A stretch of 64,000 bases of DNA, from NCBI GenBank assembly GCA_022453515.1, contig JAJNNY010000052.1:204173-268172 (forward strand). The letters are read 5' to 3'. Both the position numbers and the translations under genes were made by a program. Below are positions 22,958 through 34,883 of this stretch, in pieces (the stretch's first letter is position 1; every line of letters starts with the position of its first letter). The stretch is from Astrocystis sublimbata (taxonomy: Eukaryota; Ascomycota; Sordariomycetes; Xylariales; Xylariaceae). The notes beneath the pieces are model-generated. The model saw only the letters and a list, made by a program, of their open reading frames with translations. It was not told where the DNA came from and ran no database searches.

Positions 22958-23800
22958 GGCAATGTGAGACTCCCTTGGTCGAATGGATCGGGTTGAAATC
23001 GCAATGTTGCTGCCCTTGGAGGTGGATTTGGCCGCTGGAGGGCAGAAAAAGTATTATCGATAAGGTTACAGTACTAGGTACTGGCTCAACAAGGGTCGTT
23101 AAGATGGTGGGGTAGGCCTTTCTGGGGCGGTCGTGGCGGGGAGTTGCGGTGACGACATAAGTCTGCATCTTGAATTGCACTTTATCACATCACATCTCAA
23201 AATTGGCGCCTTGGAGAAATCACAGAATGGGTAATTTACCAATATGTGGCCAAAGCCTGGACATCCGACATCCCGAAGCTCTCAATTGTGTCGCCTTAGA
23301 CGCCGGGTTACTTGCACGATCAGCCTCCAACAATGCTCACCACAATCGTGAGATACTGTAGGTACATCTGCGCATCACCATGCAATCAGCAATGTTGGAT
23401 ATTAACCCGTATGAAGGTATATAGCTAAACTGCAAATTTAATCAAACAAAGGCGTTGGTGTTGAACCGAGTCAGTGTCTTTGTCTCTACAGCCAGCAACC
23501 AATAGCGAAACAAAGTCTTTACCGAAGCACCGTGACGAAGTAAACACAGTTTTAGAACGAAAATAATGAAACAACATAAGTATAGCTTGAAGAATATAAT
23601 GTATAGTCGCCTAGACCTCGAGTAACAAAAATTTCGAGAGCCTTTTGTGACTTTTATCAACCATAAATGCACGCGCACACACAACACAACGACGATTCTT
23701 TGCTCAATCCAATTGTCCGCGGAAAACAACTAACCAACTGCCTTTTGGAATCTACCGAAGACATCGCAATTGTAGCCATTGCTCCTAGGTAGGATTCACA
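22958..23800. other. Divergent intergenic
   Basis: This 843-bp stretch lies between the ACL4-like gene and the first SprT-like gene. The 3' half is AT-richer. CCTAGGTAGG lies at about 23784-23793, just before the SprT-like ATG. No coding region seen. Confidence 0.55.
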
Positions 23801-24718
23801 ATGGGTCTGCTTAAAAGTGTATTAAATAAGCTTCATGGAAATGGAAATGGGTCTAATCTTCCGCGCAGGTCAACCGATCCAAACGGACCAAGAAGCTCTT
23901 CCGGCTCTGGCACTCTGAAAAGATCCTATACTTCAACAGGGTCGAATCAGTCTTCCGGTTATAGCTTAAAGAAACAGCCCACTAGTCCTGCTAATGGGGA
24001 AAGAGGACACCCTGGCCGAGGGGATGACGAGCAAGACAATGACTACGTGAGGTTTTTAGAGGGCCTTGCGGATAGACGCTACGCAAGTTCATATTCGATG
24101 TCCAAGCACATAAAAGCGCATTCTCATATCTCTTTCAATGCAGGCAGTTTAGTTAAACTTACAATGCGGCAAGCCCTAGCAGTGCGAGATCCCACATCGT
24201 ATCAGGTTCAACGGTTCATCGAACGCTTCCACGAGGACGTGAAGCTCGACATGAACGCTCTCAGTTACAATGAAGTATTGGATCTGTTCGACGAGTGGTG
24301 CGGTCGCATCGACGATATCTTCTACCTCGGTCTTCTAAGCAGAAAGATCAAGCGGGAACACGACGACGGACCGATCCTTGCCTTAGTTCCCGAGAGGAAC
24401 CATTCATACCTTAACGGCTGGTTTACTGTCAAATCTTGGGCTGAAATCCATATTGTTGTGGATCCGCACTTTAGAAACCGAAGGCGTCCGTTTACTCAGT
24501 ATTTATCGACTATAGCACACGAAATGTGCCATGCATACACGCAAATTTTCAGTAACAGGAGCCATAGCCGCGATCACGAGTGGATAAGAAGAAACGATTT
24601 TCACGGAACTATGTTTTGCTCGTTATTACGATGGATTCTCAACACTATTTTCACCCTCACACAATCTAGTGAATTTTGGGAACAAGTCGTGGTGGAAGAG
24701 GATAAAATGCCAAGTTAG
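23801..24718 (+). CDS. SprT-like metalloprotease-fold protein, copy A
   Basis: Single exon, 305 residues. The first 80 or so residues are Ser/Gly/Asn-rich and basic. The domain carries the zinc-binding HEMCHAY at residues 240-246 and a distal HGTMF (His268), the HExxHxY...HGxxF layout of SprT/SPRTN-type proteases. The third His sits 28 residues after the first rather than about 19 in SPRTN. No C-terminal zinc ribbon, PIP box or signal peptide is visible, so it is a minimal, fungal-type member. The substrate is unknown; DNA-protein crosslink repair is only the family precedent. It shares spacing and the LLRxxLNxIFxxTxS ending with the copies in the palindrome. Confidence 0.85.
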   Translation: MGLLKSVLNKLHGNGNGSNLPRRSTDPNGPRSSSGSGTLKRSYTSTGSNQSSGYSLKKQPTSPANGERGHPGRGDDEQDNDYVRFLEGLADRRYASSYSMSKHIKAHSHISFNAGSLVKLTMRQALAVRDPTSYQVQRFIERFHEDVKLDMNALSYNEVLDLFDEWCGRIDDIFYLGLLSRKIKREHDDGPILALVPERNHSYLNGWFTVKSWAEIHIVVDPHFRNRRRPFTQYLSTIAHEMCHAYTQIFSNRSHSRDHEWIRRNDFHGTMFCSLLRWILNTIFTLTQSSEFWEQVVVEEDKMPS

Positions 24719-25367
24719 TGGTAATTTAGAGAGATAGCTAATATCGTTGTTGACCTGGATCTAGGTAGGTAGGTAGGCGTCAACACGCAAGCGTGGGTTT
24801 TTCTCGTTTCATGCTCTGTAACGAGGTATGCTAATAACTAAACAAAATTTTCTTTTATAATACTTCGCCATGACGGCATCGTGCATCTTCAAACCTGAAT
24901 GTGTGACCGAGCAGCCTAATTGCGTAACTCTGTTATGTATTAGAGTAGTACTAGGTAGCGAGCATTGGGAGTCAAGGTTGTATGTGCGTACATGCATTGA
25001 GTTAATCAACAACAATACTGTACATAGTTACTGACGACAAAAACGTCAAACTGCATTGGTATCTATGGGCCGCATATACTATTGTAGGAATATCGAGGCC
25101 CGTGCTCGTCTATGCATTATCATTATATCCACCAACAAACAGCCCTTCCCAGCCGTGAAAGTTTTGGACCACCGGGTGATCTGTCTGAGAGACCACCGAA
25201 TAAGGTAACGAGCGCCAGACGGAAACCTGTCGAGTCTCCAGTAAAGGGGGCAAACGATCGCTTCTAATATCATGACTGCCGCAACCTATGCGAAACCGTC
25301 CGCCGCAAATCGATGCATGGGAAAAACAGGACAAATTGACAAGGAAAATCAGCAATGTTTTAACGTC
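24719..25367. other. Intergenic
   Basis: This 649-bp stretch lies downstream of both flanking genes. It includes a CTAGGTAGGTAGGTAGG run at about 24761-24777. No gene supported. Confidence 0.55.
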
Positions 25368-26311
25368 CTACTGTGCTTCTTGCGGCTGGACCGACTGGGA
25401 CGAGTTTGGCCTCTCCATCGGTCCAAGCTCGGCCCCTTGGCCGCTCTGTGCTCGCTTGCGACCGGGGATAAACCGTGCAAACCCCTCGCCGTGTGTGTTG
25501 GACTCCTGGGGCTCGGAGAATTTGGCGAAGAAGCTCTTCTTCTTCGGTTGCTGCTGCTGGTTGTGCTTCTGATCGTCATTCAGACCGACATCTTCGAAGC
25601 CCTCCTCCGCCGTTGGCAATTCTCTTTCAAAGGAACGATATTTGACAAATGACCTGGGATTTCGCATTGCGGCAGAGTCGAGACTCTGTCGGGGCATATC
25701 ATGCACAGGGATAGGAGACTTCGCGCAGATATCCTTCAAGGACAGAGGGGATTAGCACCAAGAAAGAAATGCGCCAATGGATGTGGGAGGATGCTTACGA
25801 ATGAACGGCGGTAGGAGTCGAATGATTCGCGAGAAATAGAGAAGTGTTCGATGTCGCCAATGCTACTGCGCGTGTCCATAGATGTGCGGGGGTTGGCAGG
25901 CAGTCTTGGCCAGAGACCCTTCTCCTTCTCGTCTGTAGGCGAAGGCTGTACGGAAATAGTAAGCAAAACCGAGCACACAAATGTCTGGGGAAGGCTGAGT
26001 GAGTCCTGCGCACCGGTAGATAAACACCACTATCATTGACGACTGGGAGCGACACTGGTTAGCCATGTTTCGTTCTCTCTCAGACACAAGAGCCCAGGGA
26101 TTGATATACCACTCATCTTGTAATCGCCGGTATCGCGGCTCTTTGTAGATTGGATGCTCCAAGCGGACGGAGTCCTGGACCCAACCGTGTTTACCCGCTC
26201 GAATCCGCTGTCCTTGGGAAGGCGGGTGGAAGGGGGCACATTCTCGTCGTTGGCGACGTCGGCGCCGGTGTTGAGAAAGGGTCGCTTGGCGAAGGGGTTG
26301 CGAATCGGCAT
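25368..26311 (-). CDS. Conserved fungal hypothetical protein
   Basis: Exons 26311-26110, 26042-26014 (29 nt), 25945-25799, 25733-25368 (247 residues); all donors and acceptors are GT/AG and phases match. The protein is low-complexity and probably disordered. Its islands are ones I associate with an unnamed Pezizomycotina family: MPIRNPFAKRP at the start, VVNDSGVYLPPSPT across the microexon, GDIEHFSISRESFDSYRRSF, and FARFIPGRKRAQSGQGAELG near the C-terminus. The Ser/Thr/Pro-rich islands suggest phosphorylation. No catalytic motif or membrane segment. Function unknown. Confidence 0.8.
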
Positions 26312-28269
26312 GGTCGGATAGTGGGATGGTGGGATGAATGGTGGGATGAGAGGTGGGGAGTCCCGAATGCTAGACACGGGCGCAAATTAACGGTAAAAGG
26401 TTGCGAGAGCAATTCGCGATTATATTGATGCGAGCACCAGCCGGCTTGTCTCTCGGTCGTTGGTCTTTATGGCTCGAAACGGTATCGATTCTGAGGAGGT
26501 AAATGGTGGTTTGCACTTGGTAAAGAAATAAGATGGGGAAACAGAGAAACAGCAGCGACTTGATTGACTTTGAGATTGCAGTTCGGAAGGGCGGGAACTA
26601 AGGACGACAGCACTGTGGACGACCTTAATTGGAATACACAAGGCTGGTTGGCGAGCTGGTAAGTGGTACCCACGCTGTGGTAAGCCCGTAGGCGGAGCGC
26701 TGCCGATGCCGACCGGCCGAAATCTACCACCTGGAGGTACTGTAACAAGTACCGCACTTACACGTGTGAGGCAGGGTCGATGTTCAATGGGCTGACGGTC
26801 GGACGAATGATCAACAACCGCCCATTCCCACTCTCGCCATGTCCTAAGCAGATCCGTAGTTTCAGTTACCATTAATAGCATGGGCGTGCCTGGCTCGCCT
26901 GGCAATGCACACATAGCCGAGACAGCCTGGCTCGCCTGGGGGAATAACAGTAGATCTCAGCTTGCATGCTGAGATTCTGACCTGTTGGGTACTTACACAG
27001 CCTAATTTCTTAGATCAGATACCTTTCAGAGGATGCAAGACCCTGCATCCCGCTAGACACTGCAAGAGGACGAGGAGGACTCAGATAGGTCGGTTCTTGA
27101 CCATGCTTTCGATTCGTGATTGGCTCTACAAATGATCGATGATTCAATCCACCGCTCGCAGTCGACGCCAACAGCGAAAACAGGAATAGTAATCGAGACC
27201 CCAGACCCGGATTGGGAAGCGCTTGCCTTGGCTGAGCGTGGTGTCAGCCATGAATCAAGATACCTAAAGATCCGCCGATCTGTGCCTGTCAGTAAGGCAC
27301 GCACCACCTGGGCAGTATTGAGCTAAGGGGAGCCAATGTCGTCACAAGTTCACATCCAAGAACCGCAAATGTTACTGTAACCAGGCCGACCTTTATTCCC
27401 TCAACTTCCGCCCAACATTGCATCCTAACAGTAACTCATCTATCTATATTGCCTTCCATGACTCGAATAGTCTGCAGCGAGCTGATCTTGGTGCACGTTT
27501 TGATCCTACAACCTCTCTGCCGCGGCACGGCACGGTCCTAGCTACAGGAAACGAGCAAAATTTAAACTAGATACCAGCCCTGGAGTGCAGGTAGGTATCG
27601 CGTACAATAATTAAATAGGTACATTGAAACTTGTAGATCGCGGAACGGATGGTGGCTGCGCTCGTGCATATGTACTAGTTCAATGATGGATAGTAATTCC
27701 AATTATTTTGAACTCGCTCTCGGTGTTAGTCAAAAAGTTCCTCTATCCAAAAAGAGCCTCGGGGGCCTTCATGATTGGTTAGTTCATGGCGTAACACCAA
27801 TGAGTCGGGTAAGTACCCCCTCGTCTACCGGTAATCTAACGACGAGTTGTTGCTCAAGGCCCCTCCATCCCCATTTCATAGTTGGTCAAGTCTACTCCCG
27901 GTACTGTACTGTAATTGCAAACTTACACATATACAGACTTCAATTGTTATGCCGGCAACACTTCAAAACATGTCTTAAGTTGTCTGGCAAATCAACATGT
28001 GAATCAGTGGACAGCGACGTAATGCCTGCGCATCGTTTGATAGGATTTGATTTTTCTCCCCAATTATCTTCTGACTCCGGATTTTGTCCTCTGGAATTGC
28101 AGTAAGCAACTAACATCATTCGCGCCATGTAACATACATGCAGATCGTCGAGATTGCTGCACTGCCGAGCTCGTGTCGGTTCACTTCGTTCTCCGAACAA
28201 CCCCCTCTCGCTCATATTCGAGAGGAAGACCGGATGCCAAGACCATGAGCACTCTCACGATTAACAATT
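26312..28269. other. Intergenic, no supported gene
   Basis: About 1.96 kb. Open frames on both strands are short (up to 164 residues), have skewed composition and resemble nothing known. A non-coding transcript cannot be excluded. Confidence 0.5.
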
Positions 28270-29270
28270 TCAGTTGAACACGATCGTTTTGTGGCCATTG
28301 AGGAAAACCCTCTTCTCGCTCCACCACTTGACGGCCGCCGCCAGGACCTGGCTTTCCACGTTACTGCCCTCCTCCACCAGCTCGTTCGGGCTCATCGCAT
28401 GGTCTACGCGCGCAACCCTCTGCTCGATAATCGGGCCCTCGTCCAAGTCGGCCGTGACGAAGTGCTTTCACCACTGAAGTCAGTAATTTTCTTTTCTTTG
28501 CTTCAAAGCGAAAGGAAATGCCCCACGGCTCAGGTGCTTCCCGTCAAGGTAGTCTAGGCCTCCGAGGCTTGATCAAAAGGGGGGGGGAACAAAGAACTTC
28601 AATGGTCACATACCGCCGTCGCACCAATGATCTTGACACCTCGCTCGAAAGCTTGATGGTACGGTTTGGCCCCCTTAAACGACGGCAAGAAACTGTGATG
28701 GATATTGATGATCTTGCCGCTCATCGCCTCGCATAGCCCGGGGCTAAGCACCTGCATGTATCGTGCCAGGACCACGAGCTCGATCTGGTGTTGCTTGATG
28801 AGTTCCAGAATCTGATTCTCCTGCTCGAGCTTCGTGTCCTTCGTGACGGGCAGATGGTGGAATGCGATGCCATAGCTCTCCGCAAGAGGGCGGTAATCGG
28901 GGTGGTTGGACACGATCAGCGGGACCTCGATGCCTAGTTTGTTGTTCTTGGCCCTGAACAGGAGATCGTTCAAACAATGGCCGATCTTCGAGACCATTAT
29001 CAAGACCCTGGGCTTTTGGCTGGCTGGCCGCAAGTCATAGGAGTCCCACTGCTGCTCTGTAGCCAGCTTGCCAATGGGCTCGGCAAGACTCTCCGTAGAC
29101 TCGGCATTCTCGAAATGGACTCTCATGAAGAATTTATGGGATGTCTTGTCAGAGAATTGCCGGAGGTCCAGGATATTCAGCCCATGACTAGCCAGCAGTC
29201 CGGTCACAGCATGAACAATACCAGACTTATCTGGACACGACAGTGTCAGAATGTGGTCATTTGCAGGCAT
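28270..29270 (-). CDS. Formyltetrahydrofolate deformylase (PurU family)
   Basis: Hydrolyses 10-formyl-THF to formate and THF, balancing one-carbon pools. Exons 29270-28614 and 28464-28270 (283 residues; 149-nt intron, GTATGT..GAAAG). N-terminal ACT domain about residues 1-85 (LTLSCPDKSGIVHAVTGLLA), then a formyltransferase fold from about residue 88. The catalytic Asn189, His191 and Asp227 of the NIHHSFLPSF and DLDEGPII motifs are present, the last only after splicing. The length is standard. The unspliced frame would stop soon after GATA. The intron includes a run of nine G at about 28579-28587. Confidence 0.94.
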
Positions 29271-32200
29271 TTTGAGGATTCGCTAGTAAAGTGAAGCAAT
29301 ATGAACTTCTTTATAAAATTCCTCTGACGATCACGAGTGTGACTCACTTCCCTCAACTTTGGGTGTGATGGAGGTTTTCACACTAAGTGCCTATATCCAG
29401 TCTTGACTATCGTCAGCTTATGTGATTAGTGCATGTCAAAAACGTCTTTATGCCAGTACCGAGTTGTGTGACATCGAGGAAATTCATGATCCGGTTACCT
29501 AATAGTGCCGCAGCATTTAACCTTGGCTTAGATCTTAGTCCTTGTCCGAACTCGATTAGCGCTAGTGCGAATGACTTCAGAAGTTCATCAATCAATCTTC
29601 AATCATCACCACCCCCGGGAGGCCTTCATGAAGAGGAAATCAAGTCATTGCCTCCTCTGCGGCAAGTGGCAGAGAGGCAAACGAGAAGACCGAACAATGG
29701 CTTCTCCCACACCCGGTAGCCTCAACCACATCCAAGGTCGGTAACTAGACCCAAGTTGGTACTTAGAGAACGTCTGGGCGTACTAAGCGTAACGTAAGTA
29801 TTGCGGAATTACATATTTTCCTCTCGTTTCCTAAAATTCTTAATTTGTAGATATGCATATTGTTGAATCATGACTTAGACATTGCTGTTCTATTTCAGCG
29901 CTGGCAGATACTTGCCGCACCATGTGGGACAGAAAGGTTGAGAGTTTACAGATGCGGCCTATGTACGCAACTTGTGGAAATGTTCGGAGTAGTTGCGGCG
30001 GCTTTCTTATTTTCCGCACTATATTCGGTAGCCAGCGGGACGGCACTTGGGGACCCAACGCTACAGAAGCGAGTGTGGGGAGGATCAGGATGGACCCCTT
30101 GGGTGGCCCGTGTGATTGGAGCAGACAAGGTCAGTTTGCCTGTTCTAGCCACAGGTACAATGGCAATGTGCCATCGTGAGTCTTGGGCGGGATATTCAGC
30201 CGGCAAGGTAACATCACCAATTCGCGAGGGTGCCGGTGCCGGTAAGCGTTGGCTCACCATGACATTTCGCTTTTTGATCCCCCAGAGGACCTCGCGTATG
30301 GCCGACTTCATACCCACGACTCCAACCGTCGGTTGTTGAACACGCAGGGATTCCATTTTTAGATGGAAAACTCGTTTGGCGGCATGTCTATGGTAGGTGT
30401 GTTTGGATGTCTGGGTATGACCACGTATGTATAAGTAGGTAAATCATGGGTAGAGCCCATCCAGTGCCGTGGCTGATTCCCCTGAAAGCGCAACACACAA
30501 CACACGCACTAATGCAGGACGTCTCTTAGTCAGTCACGGACAACCTGACACACACTTCGTATGGCGGAACTTGTCGAGCTTGTGAGCGAAAATGAAGTCG
30601 ACGGAGCGGCGTGGCTTGCATAAGTGCGAACTGAGTGGGAAACTGCGGTGCTGCACGGCCTTTCGCAACGCCTACCCTTCTCAGGAAACGCTAGAGGCGA
30701 GAAGCAAAATATTGTATGTATGTACGGAGTAAGTCGAGAGGCGAGATGCAGCGCTCGTGTTCACAGCGGTGCAGGTTAGTGGTCTCGGTGGTGTAGCACT
30801 GGGTAGGTAGGGTAGCAGCAAACCGCGCAGGGGTGCATGCAGCCTATTGTTTTTTACTTCCCTCTCCCTCTCCCTCTCCCTCTAGACTGCTGCTCGGTAG
30901 GCGCACCGCTGTCTGACCGCTCGATGCGACCAGCCAAAGGCAAAATATGACCCGGCTAGCTGTAGCCAAGTGTCTAGAACAAAACACATCATAACAACGA
31001 GATGCCCAATTCGGTCTCGACACCATCGCGAATGGTGTTAGTCCGCGTTTGAGGATCAACTCATCGCTCCGCTCGTTTGCGCGATATGGATTTTGGAGGT
31101 GCTCGCTTTCATACTGCGTGTTCGAGGCGCGAGGGCGTCCGTCCACTTGTCGTGTCGGCCGTCTCCCAGACACCCAGAGTGGCGAGAGTGGGTGAGGTTG
31201 AGACTTGGATCCCATCCCATGGATGTTATTGGTAGCACTGGTGAGGTGTGAGCTCCTGTTTGGCTGCTCGAGAGTCGACAGGGCCGAAGATGGGGGCCGC
31301 CAAGGATGGGCTCTTGGTCTTGAGCTGGTTTTTCATCTCATGACTGCCTCTGGGTATCTGGCTGCATGCACGTTTGCTCTGCTCAGCTCGCGTGTTGGAG
31401 AGGCTTGTGCCCAAGCCAGGAACGTGTGATGCACGTTCCCGGCTAATGCCACCGTCGATGGTACCAACCGACCAACTCACATTCTAGATCCTGACGATGG
31501 TACGTCTTGGCAATTAATCTATTCTTTCTCGCCGCTCAGGCGCACGCACGCACGGTACATCCCCATCTCCAGGACAAAGAGATATGATATGTATGACAGT
31601 TGCTGCACCGTCTGCGACACGGGCCCGATGGGGTGCGTGGGTTGATCTTAAGATGTCGCTATCGCCCACTCGGATTCGTTTTTCTTGGGTCATCCCCAGA
31701 TCCTGATCGACGCCAGGCGATCGCCCTTCGTTTTCAGCTTCTAGCCCTGTTTCAACCAGCTGCTGGCCGTTTGTTGTGGCTGAAAGCTTGTGCTTGTGCT
31801 TGCTGGTCTGAAAGAGGTCGACGATAATATTGCATGACCTTTATATCATCTACGACGACCCGCCTGTGCGACCTCGGTCTTCGTAAAGGGATCGTTGATA
31901 GTCTGTCTAGCAATCGGGCCGCACGTCAATCTACCTAGGTATCCAGGGGTTTTTGGGTAGCACAAGAACTCCCAAGCTTCCAAGGTTATATTTATAACCT
32001 TGCCATCGGGAGCCTGCTTGCCTGCTTGCCTGGCAAGAACGTCACTAGTGGTGAATGCGACTGCCTCGTCGCTCGTGTACAGCATCACCTTCTTCGCCGC
32101 TCGTGGTCCGGTCCAGTCCAGTCCAGTCCAATTCTATTCAACCTCATCACACCTGACAGATCGTTTGAATACATAAAGCACTCTCGCTCGTTTCGGTTTT

Positions 32201-32279
32201 CGACACAACCTGCCAAGCATACCACACAACCTTTGCGCCGGATATCGCCCTTCTCATCAGCTAGACTAGACATTTCAAG
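29271..32279. other. Gene-poor stretch spanning the outer part of the left palindrome arm
   Basis: About 3.0 kb upstream of the deformylase gene and of the membrane-anchored gene at 32280. Homology to the far right end of the window begins by 30385. It contains a GA/CT-rich GGGAGA-type repeat (30858-30884), CCTACCTAGGTATCC at about 31930-31944, and a tandem GTCCA run just before 32135. Frames such as 29860-30339 look random. Confidence 0.5.
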
Positions 32280-33312
32280 ATGGTGCAGTTCTTCACTAAT
32301 TGGGAGCTGTGGGAGGAGCTGTCCTTCGTAGGTCTTCCCTTCTTAGCTTGCTTGCATAATTTGAACTCTAGTTAACAGGGTGCAGGTGTTGGCCGCTGGT
32401 ATCGTCGCTGTATTTTTCGTGGGATGGATCAAGTTGTGGTGGACACAAAGGCTCCTGAAGAAGCATGTTCTACTTGACGAAGAAAAGAAAGCTCGGCAGT
32501 CAGAATTGCGCAAGAGTGGCCTCCCCCCCATGAAACGCAGGGAGATCCCCTTCGGCGTGCGCGCCATCCAGAGTGGTGTGGAAATCGAAGGCATCTGGAT
32601 TTCTCGACCGGCTACACCCATGGAGCGGTCCAGCAAATCATCCTCTACATCGCTCGACATCGATACCGAAATCAAGCCCGGAGATAAAGGGAAGGCTGTA
32701 TCAACCGTCGCCGAGATTGAGCCCACCCCTAAGGCAAGCCCACGCCTGAGCCCAGCCGGCAGTTTCGTCCGCCAGAGCACTCGGCCAGAAGCTGGCGATA
32801 CGCTGCCTCTGGAGCCGCAAACGACATACTCGCAGCGTGCGCCAAAGGTTGCCGGAAACACCACACGGTACCCTCAGTCGCCAGCGCCGACGCAAGGCAC
32901 AGCGACCCGACCACACATTGATACCTACATCCCTACCTCCTCATTCCTCGACACGAACTCGTTCCCGTCACCGCGCGCTGTCCCAACGGCGGATCGCAAC
33001 TCGATGTCTTCTGACGATGGCCTCAACTTCTCTGGCCCACGGAATCCGGCACAGGGGAAATACTGCTCGAGGGTTCGCGCCGAGACGAGCGGGAGCCCCT
33101 TCGAGGGCCCGGAAACTGACAGGATATCCAGCCCCCGCCCCCAGTTGACCCCTCGGCCATTCCAAGCGTCCATGCGGCCAACACCTGTTCGTACATATAC
33201 AGACCAGCCTTTGAGAACACCAACGCTTCCGAACATGGGCTTCGAAGCACTACCTGCTGTGACCTTCGAGCGCTCGGGCGCTGACGATAACTCCACTAGA
33301 CTCATGAAGTGA
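32280..33312 (+). CDS. Membrane-anchored conserved fungal protein (left copy)
   Basis: Exons 32280-32327 and 32386-33312 (324 residues; 58-nt intron GTAGGT..GTGCAG). Splicing gives MVQFFTNWELWEELSF joined to VLAAGIVAVFFVGWIKLWW. A single hydrophobic helix at about residues 17-35 anchors a long tail. The next segment is conserved in related fungal proteins: LLKKHVLLDEEKKARQSELRKSGLP and IPFGVRAIQSGVEIEGIWISR. The remaining 230 residues are Ser/Pro/Thr-rich and disordered. I know no function. It is probably an ER or other endomembrane signal-anchor protein. Confidence 0.82.
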
Positions 33313-33971
33313 TCTCTGGCTTTAATGAAGAGTTGTGTGCTTTGAACAGTGAGGAGAAGGACTCCAATGTATATAATGGTCTGGGAACGGCGTTAGGGAT
33401 ACCTGGGTACTCGGAAATATGCTTTCAATTTTTCTTCACCCCAAAAAGAGACGGAGCAGGTTGGTTTAACTAATGTTTACATGGTTTCGATCAATAGAGT
33501 AGTCCATGAAATGAAGCAACAGAATCAAGAGAGATATGCCACAGTATATGCAAATTCATTCACATCTCTTTGGCTTATAATCAAAATTCCCGAACCCTTG
33601 GACTTACAACCTTTCACAACGGCTAATTACGTCTTATCACCATGACAATAAATCAACTCGATGTCATGACTTTATGCGGAAGTAACGGTGTAATTATATG
33701 TGAAGGCCCACCTATCCACAAGACTTACGTGCGGGAAGTTCAAAATGATCGATCACGGTATGTTCCCTTGCTTGACTGACGTTGGAAATCAGGAAGGCGT
33801 TCGAAGACTTTGGCTTGTGTTATCAGCTTTAAATTTCTACGCGGATTCTACACCTACCTAGGTAACAAATCAAATTAGTTTTGGATGTGTGTACTACCAG
33901 AGGAAGATGTCGGTTCCAATCTCCTGGGCGTACTCAATTTTTCCATTTTATACCACGTTGGCTTGGTATTG
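33313..33971. other. Convergent 3' intergenic (left arm)
   Basis: This 659-bp stretch lies between converging genes. It is AT-richer and holds CACCTACCTAGGTAAC at about 33851-33866. No gene; mirrored at 60409-61067. Confidence 0.55.
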
Positions 33972-34883
33972 CTAGTTCAATATCTTTATTGTTTTAGGAT
34001 CTGGTTTGTCTGGTTTGTCTGAGTTGTTTGTAGATCTGGATGGGTTTGCCTCACGATTGAAGCACAAACGGTGAAACGTCTCTACCTCCATCACATTGTG
34101 CCACATGGTTTCCGATTTTGTAATGGAAAATATGTTATTAAGACAGAACCGGAGCAACATCCAAAACATCTGGCCGTGGCGGCCGTTGTCAAGCACCCAT
34201 TGTTGATGATATATATGTTTCGGATCACCGAAGAGATCGAAATACGCGTGAACCATCTCGTGAATGAGGATGGCGAGGTAATAATTGAGAGAGGTGTCAC
34301 CATCTGAAGGGCCATCTTGGCGTTGTTGAGCAATGTATATCATAGCACCCGAAGGATGTATGTTGAAAATGCCCCTCCAATGATGGTTGTTAGGATGAAG
34401 TGCAAGCGTGACGAGTGGCCTTGGGGGTATTGCTTTTCCCCGCCACTTATGTATTTCCATATGTAGTAGACGACAGAAGAACAACCTACTGAAGCATTTG
34501 AAATACTTCGGGATGAATACTTCAAGTTCTTCAGTTGTTAGAAGTCTGTTCCATGTATTATAACGATCGTAGTTGTAGTGGCGCAAGAAATGGCGTATGT
34601 ATTCCGAAACTGGGTCACAGACAGCCTCGCAATTATGCATCAAAAACTTTGTCAGAGTGCCGGCGTCATGCGGAAGGGTGGTCTTGATTTTGCCCTTGAT
34701 ATGGCCCTTAAGGAAGTCAATCATTTCCCTCCTATCTCGTAAGGAGGGATCTTCCTCTTCCTTGTCACCTGACTTCAAAGCGCTATCGGTAGTCGATTCG
34801 TTATCACGATTTGACTTCGAGGCACCTTTGGGAGTCGACTCTTTCCAGGCACCAGTGGCGGGTGGTTTAGTGTGGCTATGCAT
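33972..34883 (-). CDS. SprT-like metalloprotease-fold protein, copy B (left)
   Basis: Single exon, 303 residues from ATG 34883. The N-terminal 50 residues are charged and disordered. The domain has HEMVHAY at residues 208-214 and HGQMF with His236, again 28 residues after the first His, as in copy A at 23801. It is followed by LLRFCLNNIFSITKS, close to copy A's ending. The rest is strongly diverged, so the two are old paralogues rather than part of the palindrome duplication. The tail has a DKPDKPDPK repeat. No zinc ribbon or signal peptide. The substrate is unknown. Confidence 0.85.
   Translation of the reverse strand: MHSHTKPPATGAWKESTPKGASKSNRDNESTTDSALKSGDKEEEDPSLRDRREMIDFLKGHIKGKIKTTLPHDAGTLTKFLMHNCEAVCDPVSEYIRHFLRHYNYDRYNTWNRLLTTEELEVFIPKYFKCFSRLFFCRLLHMEIHKWRGKAIPPRPLVTLALHPNNHHWRGIFNIHPSGAMIYIAQQRQDGPSDGDTSLNYYLAILIHEMVHAYFDLFGDPKHIYHQQWVLDNGRHGQMFWMLLRFCLNNIFSITKSETMWHNVMEVETFHRLCFNREANPSRSTNNSDKPDKPDPKTIKILN

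Noticed and set aside
23801..24718. Copy A of the SprT-like gene as part of the palindrome duplication
   Set aside because: It shares only motif spacing and the C-terminal segment with copy B; most residues differ and it lies outside both arms, so it is an older paralogue.
29860..30339. 159-residue plus-strand frame at the palindrome's outer side
   Set aside because: No recognised domain, no clear promoter or introns, and a comparable frame on the opposite strand; it is indistinguishable from chance.
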